From Clostridia bacterium (GTDB taxonomy: Bacteria > Bacillota > Clostridia > Oscillospirales > Acutalibacteraceae), in the NCBI GenBank assembly GCA_017516485.1, contig JAFXCH010000043.1:1-63988 (forward strand): a stretch of 63,988 bases of DNA, written 5' to 3'. Positions 15,985 through 25,241 of the stretch are shown here, piece after piece. Position 1 is the first letter of the stretch. Each line of letters begins with the position of its first letter. Below the pieces are notes generated by a model. That model saw only the letters and a list, made by a program, of their open reading frames with translations, was not told the DNA's origin and did not search any database. Both the position numbers and the translations under genes were made by a program.

Positions 15985-16710
15985 TTGGTAGATATTCATT
16001 GCCATATTCTTCACGGTGTCGATGACGGCTCGGGAAATCTTACCGATTCCCTCGAAATGGCTCAGCTTGCCGTACAAAACGGTACAAAGGCAATTTTTGC
16101 AACACCCCACTGTAATATGCCCCACTACTTTGAAAATTTTATGAGCACAGAGCTTGAGCAAAGGCTGTCTGCTCTGCAGAAAATGCTTGGTGAGCGTAAT
16201 GTCGGTCTGACTGTATACTGCGGCCACGAAATTTATCTTGCCGAAAGCTTTTTACAGCGACTTAAAAAAAGTGAGCTGGTAACGCTTAACCGTTCAAGAT
16301 ATCCGCTTGTTGAGTTTGATTTTTACGAGCAGGCATCGGATGCTTACAGAAAAATCGAAATGCTTGTGAGCGAAGGCTATGTTCCGATTGTTGCGCATCC
16401 CGAGCGTTACGCTTTTGTAAATGAAGATGAGTATGCTGTCGGAAAACTGCGCAGGTGCGGTGCTCTTATCCAGCTCAATTCGGGCAGCTTTAGCGGCAGT
16501 TTCGGCAGGAAACCTGCTGTAACGGCTGAAAATATTTTGTATCATCAGCTTGCCGATTTTGTTGCAAGCGATGCTCACAGCCAGTACAGCCGTACGCCTG
16601 ACCTTTCGCAGGCTCACGAATTTGTATGCGAAAATTTTTCGTATGATTATGCGAATGTGCTGTTCAGAATTAATCCCGGAAAAGTTATAAACGACGATGA
16701 AATACGGTGA
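15985..16710 (+). CDS. cpsB: CpsB/YwqE-family tyrosine phosphatase (PHP fold)
   Basis: 241 residues, a PHP-type metal-dependent phosphatase. Motifs in order: DIHCHILHGVDDG (3-15), FATPHCN, a GHEI strand, VAHPERY and VASDAHS, together the metal ligands of CpsB/Wzb-like enzymes. It dephosphorylates the BY-kinases encoded downstream and so sets polymer length and output. Start is TTG15985 with a GAGGGGGG site upstream; no in-frame ATG fits. First gene of an operon with the two kinases. Confidence 0.92.
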   Translation: MVDIHCHILHGVDDGSGNLTDSLEMAQLAVQNGTKAIFATPHCNMPHYFENFMSTELEQRLSALQKMLGERNVGLTVYCGHEIYLAESFLQRLKKSELVTLNRSRYPLVEFDFYEQASDAYRKIEMLVSEGYVPIVAHPERYAFVNEDEYAVGKLRRCGALIQLNSGSFSGSFGRKPAVTAENILYHQLADFVASDAHSQYSRTPDLSQAHEFVCENFSYDYANVLFRINPGKVINDDEIR

Positions 16711-16716
16711 CGGACT

Positions 16717-17538
16717 ATGATGAAAATACTTCGAAGAACAATATTTATTTTATTTGTGGTAATGTTAGGCGCATTTGTGGCTTTTTCAATTAATGAAAAG
16801 CTCCATACCGATACGACAGAGCCGATAATTACCGTGCCTGACGAACCGCTTAAAATCAGTATAAACGACCCTGAAGAAAAGATGCTTGAGGGTATTGTTG
16901 CAACCGACGGAAAAGACGGTGACATTACCGGTAATGTTATCGTTGAATCTGTTTCAAAGTTTATACGTCCGGGTGTCTGCACGGTTACATACGCAGTTAT
17001 GGACAGTGATAATCACGTTGCAAAGGCTACAAGAACACTCGAATATACCGACTATACGGCTCCCGAGTTTTATATGAAACGAGTTCTCGTTTATTCGGTT
17101 GATGAAGAGATGGATATTCACGAAGCCGTCGGTGCGAGGGACTGTATTGACGGTGATATAAGCGACAAGGTTGCTATCGTGGCAACCGACTATGTAGCAA
17201 ATACGGTAGGTGCTTTCAGTGTATCGCTTCAGGTTTCAAACAGTATGGGCGATACGATTTATCTCGATATTACCGTGCATGTTGAAGGTAACGAAACAAT
17301 GGCACCCGAAATTGCTCTCAAGAAGAGCCTGATTTATGTCAAGAAGGGTGAAAAGGTCAACTTCGAGGATTACATTCAGGAAGTTACAATCGACGGTGTT
17401 GTTATGGAAGATTACGGAATGATGATCCGTACAAACTTCAATACCGATATTCCGGGCACATACAATGTACATTACTATGTTACAACTACCACCGGTTATG
17501 AAGGCCATTCCATTCTGACAGTTGTTGTAGAGGGGTGA
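16717..17538 (+). CDS. Membrane-anchored protein with bacterial Ig-like repeats
   Basis: 273 residues: a membrane anchor (about 5-25), then three tandem beta-sandwich repeats of the DUF5011/HYR type (about 35-115, 115-190, 195-272). Each begins with a TEPI/TAPE/MAPE-like turn and carries a DGDI/DGDISDKV or GTYNVHYYV pattern. It sits between the phosphatase and the kinases with 6-base gaps, so it probably works outside the membrane in polymer assembly or attachment. I do not know a named counterpart in model cps loci. Confidence 0.8.
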   Translation: MMKILRRTIFILFVVMLGAFVAFSINEKLHTDTTEPIITVPDEPLKISINDPEEKMLEGIVATDGKDGDITGNVIVESVSKFIRPGVCTVTYAVMDSDNHVAKATRTLEYTDYTAPEFYMKRVLVYSVDEEMDIHEAVGARDCIDGDISDKVAIVATDYVANTVGAFSVSLQVSNSMGDTIYLDITVHVEGNETMAPEIALKKSLIYVKKGEKVNFEDYIQEVTIDGVVMEDYGMMIRTNFNTDIPGTYNVHYYVTTTTGYEGHSILTVVVEG

Positions 17539-17544
17539 TAAAGC

Positions 17545-19044
17545 TTGAAAAAAAGAGGATCAAATTTCTCAATAACATTTGAGTGGAACAGTCTTATAAA
17601 AGACTTTATACGCAACTTCTGGGCTGTGATTCTTGCTGCCGTTATTGCGTGGATGGGAATAAAAGTTTTTGAGACAAGTGTGTATACACCGACTTATACC
17701 AGCGGTGCAGTTCTTGTCGTGCGCTCAAAAAGCGGCACAAACGGAGTGTACAGCAATCTTTCCGCATCTTCTGAAATGGCAGTTATTTATTCAGAGGTTT
17801 TCAAGCAGCCGTCACTCAAGAAGCTTGCTGCCGAAAATCTGGGATACAGCTCTTTTGACGGCACAATTACGGCAGAGGTCAGAGGCTCTACTAATATTAT
17901 GAATATCAGCGTTAAGTCCAATGACCCCAAGACAGCTTTTATGCTGCTTAAATCCGTGCTTGAGGTGTATCCGAAGGTGTCGGAGTTTGTGTTTACAGAT
18001 GCTGTTATTGATGTTCTGTCGGCTCCCAAAATGCCTATGGCACCGTCGAATTCCGTTCTGACAAGATACAGAAATCATATTGTTCTTGCGGCGATGGTCT
18101 TGGTTGCAGGTCTTATAGTTTTGTTTTCGTTGCTCAGGGAAACCGTTAAAGAAGAAAAAGGCTTCTCCGAAAAAATCGACGGCGAGCTGATAGGCGTAAT
18201 TTCGCATGAGCGACCTCATCTTTCTTTTAAAGAAAAATTGAAGCGCAAAAAGCGTTCCATACTCATAAACGATGCTTATTCGAGCCTGAAATTTACCGAG
18301 GATTATCAGCGAATAGCAACAAAACTCGAGTATGCAAAAAAGAACAGGAACGAGTGCGTGTTTGAAATCGTCAGCGTTGCCGAAAACGAAGGAAAGTCTA
18401 CGATTTCGGCCAATATAGCGATTGCTCTGGCTAACAGAGGCTACCGTGTAGCGTTGCTTGACCTTGATATGCGTAAGCCGTCAATGCATAAGATTTTTGA
18501 TTTTGAAAAGGAAGTCAAAATCGACTTTGCCGATGTTCTGTCTCAGAAGGCTGCATTCAATCAGTTCAGCTTTTACCGCTACAGAAAGAGCGACCTTATA
18601 ATTGCATTCAACAAAAAATCTCACTCCGATTCTGCTGAGCTTTTCAAGAATGACGTGCTCGAAAAATGTATAGATATTCTGCGCAAAAAGGTTGATTTTG
18701 TTATTATGGATACGCCTCCTGCGTCAGTTTCGGCGGATGCGATTACGGTTTCAAGTCTGGCTGACGGCGTATTGCTTGCCATCAGAACCGATACGGTTCA
18801 GGTTCAGGATATAAACGATGCAATTCTTTCTATATCCGATGCCGGAGGCAAGCTTGCAGGCTGTATACTTAATGATGTTTATAAGCCGTTCACTCTCTTC
18901 GGTCAGATGGGTAGTGACGAGATGGGCTATTACGGCCATTCAAACTACTATAAAAATCATTCGAAGTTCAACAGCGTTTCGGTAGAAGAAAACTTAACTG
19001 AGTCCTTGACATCCGGAGAGCCGGATAAGGCGACTTTAAGATAA
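17545..19044 (+). CDS. BY-kinase, fused Wzz-type adaptor and tyrosine kinase (copy 1)
   Basis: 499 residues. N-terminal Wzz-like adaptor: membrane helix (about 22-45), extracytoplasmic region, then a second helix (about 175-195) after a PxxP-type segment MPMAPSNSV. Kinase domain (about 240-470): Walker A VAENEGKST (the first position differs from the common PGEGKS), Walker A' LLDLDMRKPS, Walker B VIMDTPP. The C-terminal tail has a modest tyrosine cluster (YYGHSNYY). It autophosphorylates and controls chain length and export. Start is TTG17545 after GAGGGG. Adaptor and kinase are fused here, as in Proteobacteria, whereas many Firmicutes split them into CpsC and CpsD. Confidence 0.88.
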   Translation: MKKRGSNFSITFEWNSLIKDFIRNFWAVILAAVIAWMGIKVFETSVYTPTYTSGAVLVVRSKSGTNGVYSNLSASSEMAVIYSEVFKQPSLKKLAAENLGYSSFDGTITAEVRGSTNIMNISVKSNDPKTAFMLLKSVLEVYPKVSEFVFTDAVIDVLSAPKMPMAPSNSVLTRYRNHIVLAAMVLVAGLIVLFSLLRETVKEEKGFSEKIDGELIGVISHERPHLSFKEKLKRKKRSILINDAYSSLKFTEDYQRIATKLEYAKKNRNECVFEIVSVAENEGKSTISANIAIALANRGYRVALLDLDMRKPSMHKIFDFEKEVKIDFADVLSQKAAFNQFSFYRYRKSDLIIAFNKKSHSDSAELFKNDVLEKCIDILRKKVDFVIMDTPPASVSADAITVSSLADGVLLAIRTDTVQVQDINDAILSISDAGGKLAGCILNDVYKPFTLFGQMGSDEMGYYGHSNYYKNHSKFNSVSVEENLTESLTSGEPDKATLR

Positions 19045-19065
19045 CGGAAGGAGCGGTTTATTGTT

Positions 19066-20517
19066 ATGAGTGACAAAAAAATAACAAACGAAGCCAACGA
19101 AGCCGCTTCAAGCGTTGAGATAAAGGTGCTGTTGAGTGACCTCTGGCGCGGAGTAATCAAATTCGGCTGGATTGCTGTTGTTCTTGCTCTTGTTTTCGGC
19201 GGAGTGCAGTTTTACAGAAGCTATGTGCGTTTTGTGCCCGAATATACCGTAACTGCAACCTATACCGTTCAGACGGAGAATAAAGTTCTCTCCGGCGGTC
19301 AGGGCGGTGTTTCGGCATACTCTTTTTACTATGACAGAGATACGGCAGACCAGCTGGCTACGGTTTTCCCTCTTATTGTAGGCAATTCCGTTCTTAAAGC
19401 ACAGGTTTGTGAAGAGCTTGATGTGCGTACAATGCCTGCAGAGGTTACGGCAAAATGTGTTACAGGCACAAATATGGTTACGTTTACATCTGTCGGCGGC
19501 GACCCTGAGCTGACGTATAAAACTCTGCTTTCCGTTGTTAACAATTACGGCTCTGTTGCCGATTATATCATCGGCCGAACAAAACTTATCAAGATAAGTG
19601 AGCCGATTATGCCGACTGCACCGTCAAACAGACTCGCTTGGCAGAAGTCTGTGCCTACAGCGGCAGCAATAGGTCTTTTACTCGGCCTCGGCTGGATTAT
19701 GATTTATGCTATTCTGCGTAAAACCATACGCACAAAGGAGGATATACGCAATATCCTCAATCAGAATTGTATCGGCATTTTGCCCCAGGTTGTATTCAAA
19801 AAGTACCGCCGCAAAATCAACACCGATATCGTGCTTACAAACCCCCTTATCGGAAGCGGATTTATGGAGTCGCTGAGATTGTTGCGTACGTCTGTGCAGA
19901 GCAGTCTTAAAGAAGGCGAAAAGACTATTGTTATTACCAGTACTGCGCCTAACGAAGGTAAGTCTATTGTTACAACAAACCTTGCCTCGATTTTTGCAAA
20001 GAGCGAGAAAAAGGTGCTTGTAATAGATTGCGACCTGCGTAATTCGGGTATTACCTCATTACTCAATCCTGATGATATTAAGCCGATTACGGTAAATGAA
20101 GCATCTAAATTCAGTATCGGCCATGTTGAATCACTTGGCTTTGATCTGCTTGCTTTTGATGATGCACACGCTTCGCTTCGCAGTGTTATCCGTACAGCGG
20201 AAATTACACGCATACTCAATGATTTCAGAGACAGCTACGACCTCGTGTTTATCGATACTCCTCCTTGCGGAGTTATTTCCGATGCGACGATTATTTCGGG
20301 TGCTGCCGATGCCATTCTTTATGTCATCAGGCAGGATGCGGTTATGCAGAATGCAATACGTTCGGGTATTAATACACTTCTGGAAACCGATGCGAAATTC
20401 CTCGGTTGTGTGCTTAACGGTGCGGCAGGCGGCTTTGGCGGTTACGGCAGCTATTACAGATACGGCGGCTATAACAGATACTACCGCTACGGTTACGGTA
20501 AAAAAAACAAGAATTAA
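19066..20517 (+). CDS. BY-kinase, fused Wzz-type adaptor and tyrosine kinase (copy 2)
   Basis: 483 residues with the same layout as the preceding gene but clearly diverged: adaptor with helices at about 35-55 and 195-215 and MPTAPSNRL before the second. Kinase motifs: STAPNEGKSI (Walker A), VIDCDLRNSG (Walker A'), VFIDTPPCG (Walker B). The tail is a dense Gly/Tyr cluster (about 452-478, eleven Tyr), the autophosphorylation site. Having two fused kinases in tandem suggests either cross-phosphorylation or two chain-length programmes. It ends the operon before a terminator. Confidence 0.9.
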   Translation: MSDKKITNEANEAASSVEIKVLLSDLWRGVIKFGWIAVVLALVFGGVQFYRSYVRFVPEYTVTATYTVQTENKVLSGGQGGVSAYSFYYDRDTADQLATVFPLIVGNSVLKAQVCEELDVRTMPAEVTAKCVTGTNMVTFTSVGGDPELTYKTLLSVVNNYGSVADYIIGRTKLIKISEPIMPTAPSNRLAWQKSVPTAAAIGLLLGLGWIMIYAILRKTIRTKEDIRNILNQNCIGILPQVVFKKYRRKINTDIVLTNPLIGSGFMESLRLLRTSVQSSLKEGEKTIVITSTAPNEGKSIVTTNLASIFAKSEKKVLVIDCDLRNSGITSLLNPDDIKPITVNEASKFSIGHVESLGFDLLAFDDAHASLRSVIRTAEITRILNDFRDSYDLVFIDTPPCGVISDATIISGAADAILYVIRQDAVMQNAIRSGINTLLETDAKFLGCVLNGAAGGFGGYGSYYRYGGYNRYYRYGYGKKNKN

Positions 20518-20533
20518 ACAGAAAAAACATATA

Positions 20534-20570
20534 AAACAGTGCTGTGCAGCGGTGCACGGCACTGTTTTTT
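20534..20570 (+). terminator. Terminator after the BY-kinase operon
   Basis: Stem AAACAGTGC with its complement, an inner TGTGCA/TGCAC pairing, then six T residues. Confidence 0.9.
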
Positions 20571-20615
20571 ATATATAAATATATGCAATAAAGCTATATT
20601 ATTATAAGAAAAATA

Positions 20616-20644
20616 TTGAAATAGGAATTTTGATGTGATATAAT
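20616..20644 (+). promoter_or_regulatory. Promoter of the peptide-modification and polysaccharide operon
   Basis: TTGAAA (20616-20621), 17-base spacer, TATAAT (20639-20644) with an extended TGA just before it. The next genes run co-directionally to 36.2 kb with mostly short gaps. Confidence 0.8.
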
Positions 20645-20685
20645 TTAATGCTGGAGAATGAGATTAATTATCAAGGATGAAAAGA

Positions 20686-22410
20686 ATGAAGAAACCGGGT
20701 GAATACCGAGCTTTGTTTCGCTCACTTTCACAGGAGTGGAAATGGCTCTTGCGTTATGTTTCGAAATATCGCGCTCAAATATTTTTATATATTGTCATCG
20801 GTGTTACGGGTACATTGACGGGTCTTGGTGTTAGCGTAGCGTCAAAGTATCTTATCGATGCTGTTGTTTCCCGTAACCTTGAAAAGGTTTTCGGCAGTGC
20901 TGCCTTTGCAATTGGTCTGGCTTTGCTTCAGATTGTTTTCAATACGCTGATGTCGCGTGTTGCAACCGTTGTCGGCACAAAGGTCAACAACGAGGTGCGC
21001 AGTAATGTTTACGAGCACGTTATTTTTTCTGATTGGAGCCGTATCGGCAAATATCATTCGGGCGACCTGCTTAATCGAATAGAAGGCGATGCGGGTGCCA
21101 TATCCAACAGCATAGTCTCTTTTATTCCCGGTGTTTTCACAAAGCTGACAACATTTGTCGGTTGCCTTGCACTTGTTTTATACTATGACCCTACGATGGC
21201 TGTGTTTGCTCTTATGAGTGCGCCTTTCCTTGTGCTTACCTCAAGGATTTCAACCAGAACAATCCGCAAATACAATAAAGAGAGCCGTGAAATAAACGGC
21301 AAGGTACTTTCTTACGTTTCCGAATCCGTGCAGAATCTGCAGACAATCAAAGCCTTCAACCTGACAGGTCGTTATGTCGACCAGATGCGTGCCTACCTCG
21401 GTGAGTATCGCTCAATCAGATTAAAGCAGGATAAGTTTTCGCTTATTATGTCATTTTGCCTGTCGGTTATCGGTCTTGTTGTTTCCTACAGCTGCTACGG
21501 CTGGGGTGTGTACAGACTCTGGCAGGGTGCAATCAGCTACGGTACGATGTTGCTGTTTCTTCAGGTTTCGGGTCAGCTTACAAGTTCGTTTTCCGCTCTT
21601 GTCGGTCTTTTCCCGACATCAATTTCAATTGCAACCGCAGCAGGCAGAATAATGGAAATTACCGACCTTTCTGTTGAAAACGACAACGATGCCGAAAATG
21701 CAGAGGCAATAAGAGCAACTGCCGAGGCAGACGGTCTTACAATCAGCGGCGAAAACGTAACATACACATACAATGACGCCGAGAGGGCTGTGCTCAATGA
21801 AATATCCTTCACAGCTTCACCCGGCGAAACAATTGCTCTTGTCGGTCCTTCAGGCGAGGGCAAAACGACAATCCTGCGTCTTATCCTCGGCCTTGTCAGT
21901 CCCGATTCGGGTGAGATGTCGGTCAGGACGGCAGGCGGAGAAACGCTCGCTATATCCGACAGCACAAGGCGCTTTTGCTCTTACGTACCGCAGGGTAATG
22001 CAGTTTTCTCGGGTACTATAGCAGATAACCTTCGTATCGTCCGTCCCGAGGCAACCCCGGAGGAGATTGAAGAGGTACTCCGTATTGCAGAAGCGTGGAG
22101 TTTTATCGACAAGCTGCCGCAGAAAACGGATACCGTAATCGGTGAAAGAGGTGTGAATTTCTCCGAAGGCCAGATTCAGCGTATTTCGATTGCACGTGCA
22201 CTTCTGCGTAACGCACCTTTGCTTGTTATGGACGAAGCTACAAGTGCACTCGATGCCGAAACGGAAGAAAAGGTGCTGGGTAATATGATGAAAGCTTATC
22301 CCAACCGTACCTGCATTATCACAACACACAGACCGAGTATGCTCAACTACTGCAACAGAATCTACCGACTTAATGAGAACGGTAATCTTACTCTTTATCG
22401 GGAGACTTGA
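20686..22410 (+). CDS. ABC transporter, fused permease and ATPase (type IV exporter)
   Basis: 574 residues. Six membrane helices (about 25-310), then a nucleotide-binding domain (about 350-570): Walker A GPSGEGKTT, Q-loop YVPQGNAVF, signature FSEGQIQRISIARALL, Walker B LLVMDEATSALD, H-loop TTHRPSM. No N-terminal C39 peptidase domain, so leader removal must be done by another protein, possibly the S26-like peptidase three genes on. A homodimeric exporter is expected. ATG20686 is preferred over ATG20677 because AAGGA sits about 8 bases upstream. Only 2 bases separate its stop from the PqqD gene. Confidence 0.9.
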   Translation: MKKPGEYRALFRSLSQEWKWLLRYVSKYRAQIFLYIVIGVTGTLTGLGVSVASKYLIDAVVSRNLEKVFGSAAFAIGLALLQIVFNTLMSRVATVVGTKVNNEVRSNVYEHVIFSDWSRIGKYHSGDLLNRIEGDAGAISNSIVSFIPGVFTKLTTFVGCLALVLYYDPTMAVFALMSAPFLVLTSRISTRTIRKYNKESREINGKVLSYVSESVQNLQTIKAFNLTGRYVDQMRAYLGEYRSIRLKQDKFSLIMSFCLSVIGLVVSYSCYGWGVYRLWQGAISYGTMLLFLQVSGQLTSSFSALVGLFPTSISIATAAGRIMEITDLSVENDNDAENAEAIRATAEADGLTISGENVTYTYNDAERAVLNEISFTASPGETIALVGPSGEGKTTILRLILGLVSPDSGEMSVRTAGGETLAISDSTRRFCSYVPQGNAVFSGTIADNLRIVRPEATPEEIEEVLRIAEAWSFIDKLPQKTDTVIGERGVNFSEGQIQRISIARALLRNAPLLVMDEATSALDAETEEKVLGNMMKAYPNRTCIITTHRPSMLNYCNRIYRLNENGNLTLYRET

Positions 22411-22412
22411 CT

Positions 22413-22682
22413 ATGATTTACAAACTTAAAGATGGCTTTATGATTCGTGAACTCGGCGGCAATACAATGGCTGTACCCGTCGGTAAGCAGACAAGTGAAA
22501 TCCACGGTATGATCGCACTCAGTGAAAGTGGTGCTATGCTGTGGAAAGTTCTCGAAAACGGTGCCGACCTTCAGACTCTTGCAGCTGTGCTGACAGATAA
22601 TTATGAAATTGACGACGCTACGGCACTTGCCGATGCAGAAAAGTTTGTAATCGGTCTTAAAGAGCAGGGTGCACTGATATGA
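22413..22682 (+). CDS. PqqD-family peptide chaperone (RiPP recognition element)
   Basis: 89 residues, a winged-helix PqqD domain: a beta strand FMIRELGGNTMAVPVG, a central motif LSESGAMLWKVLENGADLQTL (the family's N-x-x-G/W-x-L region), then a helix ending in VIGLKEQGALI. Such domains bind the leader of a precursor peptide and present it to a radical SAM enzyme or kinase. GGGAG lies 7 bases before ATG22413, and its stop overlaps the radical SAM start (ATGA). Confidence 0.88.
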   Translation: MIYKLKDGFMIRELGGNTMAVPVGKQTSEIHGMIALSESGAMLWKVLENGADLQTLAAVLTDNYEIDDATALADAEKFVIGLKEQGALI

Positions 22683-23728
22683 TTGACTGTGCACTTCCCG
22701 CCGGCGGATATATGCAGCAGCTAAGAAGTTGGGCAAGAGAAAACAACGTTCCGCTTAATATAAATTTTGAACTTACTCCGTTTTGTAATTTCAATTGCGT
22801 TATGTGTTATGTGCACCTCAATGAAGAAAAAGCAAAAAAGCAGGGTAAGGTTCTTGGTGCCGATGAATGGCTTGAGATTGCACGGCAGGCAAAGGATATG
22901 GGTACTCTCGAAATTTCGCTTACGGGCGGTGAACCTTTTGTTCATCCCGAATTCCGTAAAATTTATTCCGAGCTGAACAGAATGGGCTTCCTCATCACGA
23001 TACTTTCAAACGGCTCGCTTATAGACGAAAGCGTGATTGAGTTTTTCCGTGAGAACGGTATGCCTTACCGTATGAAGCTCACCGTTTACGGTGCAAGCGA
23101 TGAAACCTACCTTAAAACCTGCGGCTCGCCGGACGGATTTACGCGTGTTTCAAAGGCTATTGATTTGCTTAAAAGTGCAGGCGTGCCGCTCATACTTACA
23201 TCGACCATTGTTAAGGAAAACGCTGACGACCTGCAGAAGATTTATGCGTTTGCCCGTGAAAAAGGGCTGCCGATGCAGCATACAATATCCGTTGTAAATT
23301 CATCAAGAGATTCAATTAACAGCATATCATCATCGCGCTTTGCATTGAGTGATTTTCCGGAGGAGCTTACACTTGAAGAGCTTGAAAAAACCAAAATTCC
23401 GCCGCTTAAATCACCTTTTGCGTGGTGTGCAAGCTACAGAACATCGCTGTGGATTACGTGGAACGGTCATCTTCAGCTTTGTGCATTTATGAACAAACCT
23501 TTCACAAGCTGGTCGGGCAATCTGAAAAACGATTATACGGCTTTGCACGAAAAGCTTGAAAGAATAAAAAGTCCTGCCGAGTGCAGTGACTGCAAATGGA
23601 AAGAATTTTGCCAGCGTTGCCCCGGCACTCTCTGTGCAGAGAGTTCAGACCCCGAAAAAGTATCGGAGAGTCTTTGCGATATGGCGAAAAAATTACACGA
23701 AATTTATACTCGGAAAAAGGAGAATTGA
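22679..23728 (+). CDS. Radical SAM enzyme with SPASM-like C-terminus
   Basis: 349 residues. The radical SAM cluster motif CNFNCVMC lies near residues 38-45, followed by SLTGGEPFVHP (the GGE SAM-binding motif) and ITILSNGSLI. The C-terminal part has a Cys set (WCASY, LQLCAF, CSDCKWKEFCQRCPG), typical of SPASM or twitch auxiliary FeS sites in RiPP maturases. Coupled to the PqqD gene and separated by one base from the candidate precursor. The modification (thioether, carbon-carbon bond, epimerisation or other) cannot be told from sequence. Confidence 0.9.
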   Translation: MIDCALPAGGYMQQLRSWARENNVPLNINFELTPFCNFNCVMCYVHLNEEKAKKQGKVLGADEWLEIARQAKDMGTLEISLTGGEPFVHPEFRKIYSELNRMGFLITILSNGSLIDESVIEFFRENGMPYRMKLTVYGASDETYLKTCGSPDGFTRVSKAIDLLKSAGVPLILTSTIVKENADDLQKIYAFAREKGLPMQHTISVVNSSRDSINSISSSRFALSDFPEELTLEELEKTKIPPLKSPFAWCASYRTSLWITWNGHLQLCAFMNKPFTSWSGNLKNDYTALHEKLERIKSPAECSDCKWKEFCQRCPGTLCAESSDPEKVSESLCDMAKKLHEIYTRKKEN

Positions 23729-23729
23729 T

Positions 23730-23999
23730 ATGAAAAAAACATATGTCGTTCCCGAGAGTAAGCTTATAGCAATCAATATCAAGGAGAGTATCGCTGTTGC
23801 TTCAGGCGGTATTTCAGAAATTGCAGGTTCAGCGATTATTAAATTCACTCACGAAGTTGACGGTTGCCGCGGCTACTACACAGGTGTAATGTCAGCTCCG
23901 GTAAAGAATACTACAACAAGCTTTATCGATTTCTATAACGAGTTGAGAACATACGGTATGGAGCCGTATTTCAACTGCCTGTCCTACAATATGGGATGA
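23730..23999 (+). CDS. Candidate precursor peptide of the radical SAM cassette
   Basis: 89 residues starting at ATG23730 after AAAGGAG; a longer frame that overlaps the radical SAM gene is not credible. The leader-like N-terminus KKTYVVPESKLIAIN resembles Clostridia/Bacteroidetes short-peptide leaders and leads to a Ser-Gly-Gly at about 25-27. The rest (62 residues) has two Cys (DGCRGYY and FNCLSYN), several Tyr, Thr-Thr-Thr-Ser and a Gly end. Position between the radical SAM and HPrK-like genes, with a 4-base overlap to the latter, supports its being the substrate. Function is inferred from context only. Confidence 0.7.
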   Translation: MKKTYVVPESKLIAINIKESIAVASGGISEIAGSAIIKFTHEVDGCRGYYTGVMSAPVKNTTTSFIDFYNELRTYGMEPYFNCLSYNMG

Positions 24000-24772
24000 A
24001 TATTCGTATTGCGGATATTCCGCTTGAATGGCAGTCGGATTATTCGGCTTTTGTCAAGACATTTGAATGTGACACAGACGAAAAGCCCGTAATGCAAATA
24101 GAATTCGCTGACAGTATGAACACTATACACGGAATACAGTACACAGATAAACCTTCAGAGCATATGCTAAGGCTTGAAAACGGTGAATTTTTGGTTGCCG
24201 ATGCCGGTTGGGAGAAGTGTACGGTATTTACCGGACGAAACAATAACTCCGAGCATTCGTTGCCGCTTGCCGCAATCTGCTCGAGGTTTGCACAGTTTAA
24301 TACTTTGTTTATGCACGCTTCAGTTGTTGATGTTGGAGGTAACGGTATAATTTTTGCAGGCTGTTCAGGTGTAGGTAAAACTACTCAGGCTGAGCTTTGG
24401 CAAAGGTATAAGGATGCCGATATAATCAACGGCGACAAGGCTTTTGTCCGTTACATTAACGGCGGCTTTTATGCCTGCGGCTGTCCGTGGAAGGGCTCGT
24501 CGGAGTACTGTCTGAACACAAAAACCGCACTCAAAGCCATAGTCGTCTTAAATCAGGCAAGCGAAAACAAAATTTCAAGGCTCAATGCCACAAGAGCAAT
24601 AGAGCTTTTTATGCCGCATATCTTTTTACCTCATTGGGATACAGAATGCCTGCAATCTGCTCTGAGTACGCTGGATAAGCTTATACAGGAAGTTCCGATG
24701 TGGTTGCTCGAATGCAGACCGGATGAGGAAGCGGTAAAACTTACATACAGTAAGGTTTTTGAAAATGGATAA
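23996..24772 (+). CDS. HPrK-like kinase (peptide-tailoring type)
   Basis: 258 residues. The N-terminal half is family-specific; the P-loop GCSGVGKTT is at about residue 122, followed by INGDKAFVRY (an aspartate as in HPrK) and GCPWKGSS. C-terminal helix region ends LECRPDEEAVKLT, as in HPrK-related proteins of lasso and HPr-rel-A systems. Some such kinases phosphorylate the tail of a peptide. Its start overlaps the precursor stop and its stop overlaps the S26 gene, giving tight coupling. Confidence 0.82.
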   Translation: MNIRIADIPLEWQSDYSAFVKTFECDTDEKPVMQIEFADSMNTIHGIQYTDKPSEHMLRLENGEFLVADAGWEKCTVFTGRNNNSEHSLPLAAICSRFAQFNTLFMHASVVDVGGNGIIFAGCSGVGKTTQAELWQRYKDADIINGDKAFVRYINGGFYACGCPWKGSSEYCLNTKTALKAIVVLNQASENKISRLNATRAIELFMPHIFLPHWDTECLQSALSTLDKLIQEVPMWLLECRPDEEAVKLTYSKVFENG

Positions 24773-25232
24773 AATAGAATTTTCAACTTTTGAAATCTCT
24801 GCTTCTCTGGAAGAAATAATCGCCGCCGGCGGTCACTTTACGCTTTGTGTATCCGGCTCGAGCATGAATCCGTTTCTGGTGCATGGCAGAGATTTTGTAC
24901 GGCTGAAAAAATGCAGCCCTCAGGATTTAAAAAAAGGTCGTATTCTGCTGTTTAAGCGTGCTTCGGGTGAGTTGGTGCTTCACCGTGTTATGCGCGTTTT
25001 AGCCGACGGCAATCTGATAATGAACGGTGATGCACAGGTATGGTGCGAAACCATATCGCCCGACATGGTAATAGCCGCAGTCAGCGATATTGAGTGCAAC
25101 GGTAAGGTTATTTCCTGCAACTCTCTGAAATACCGTACAAAGATTTTTCTGTGGCAGCTGCTGTTCCCGATTCGTTCGCTGATATTCAGAGTGCGGAATA
25201 AAATAAAAAGAATGATAAAAAAGAAAGATTAG
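24765..25232 (+). CDS. S26-family (signal peptidase-like) protein
   Basis: About 155 residues. The catalytic-serine region CVSGSSMNPFLVHGRDFVRL matches the SxMxP-and-D pattern of S26/S24 peptidases; later RILLFKRASGELVLHRVMRV gives the general-base region, and MNGDAQVW the usual G-D strand. A hydrophobic stretch near 125-140 and a very basic C-terminus suggest a peripheral or single-pass membrane protein. It could remove the leader of the cassette peptide. ATG24765 lies inside the preceding gene's last codons. Confidence 0.8.
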   Translation: MDKIEFSTFEISASLEEIIAAGGHFTLCVSGSSMNPFLVHGRDFVRLKKCSPQDLKKGRILLFKRASGELVLHRVMRVLADGNLIMNGDAQVWCETISPDMVIAAVSDIECNGKVISCNSLKYRTKIFLWQLLFPIRSLIFRVRNKIKRMIKKKD

Positions 25233-25241
25233 TTTTGGAGT

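Noticed and set aside
23586-23999. 137-residue version of the candidate precursor
   Set aside because: Its first 48 codons overlap the radical SAM gene in another frame; AAAGGAG and ATG23730 define the real start.
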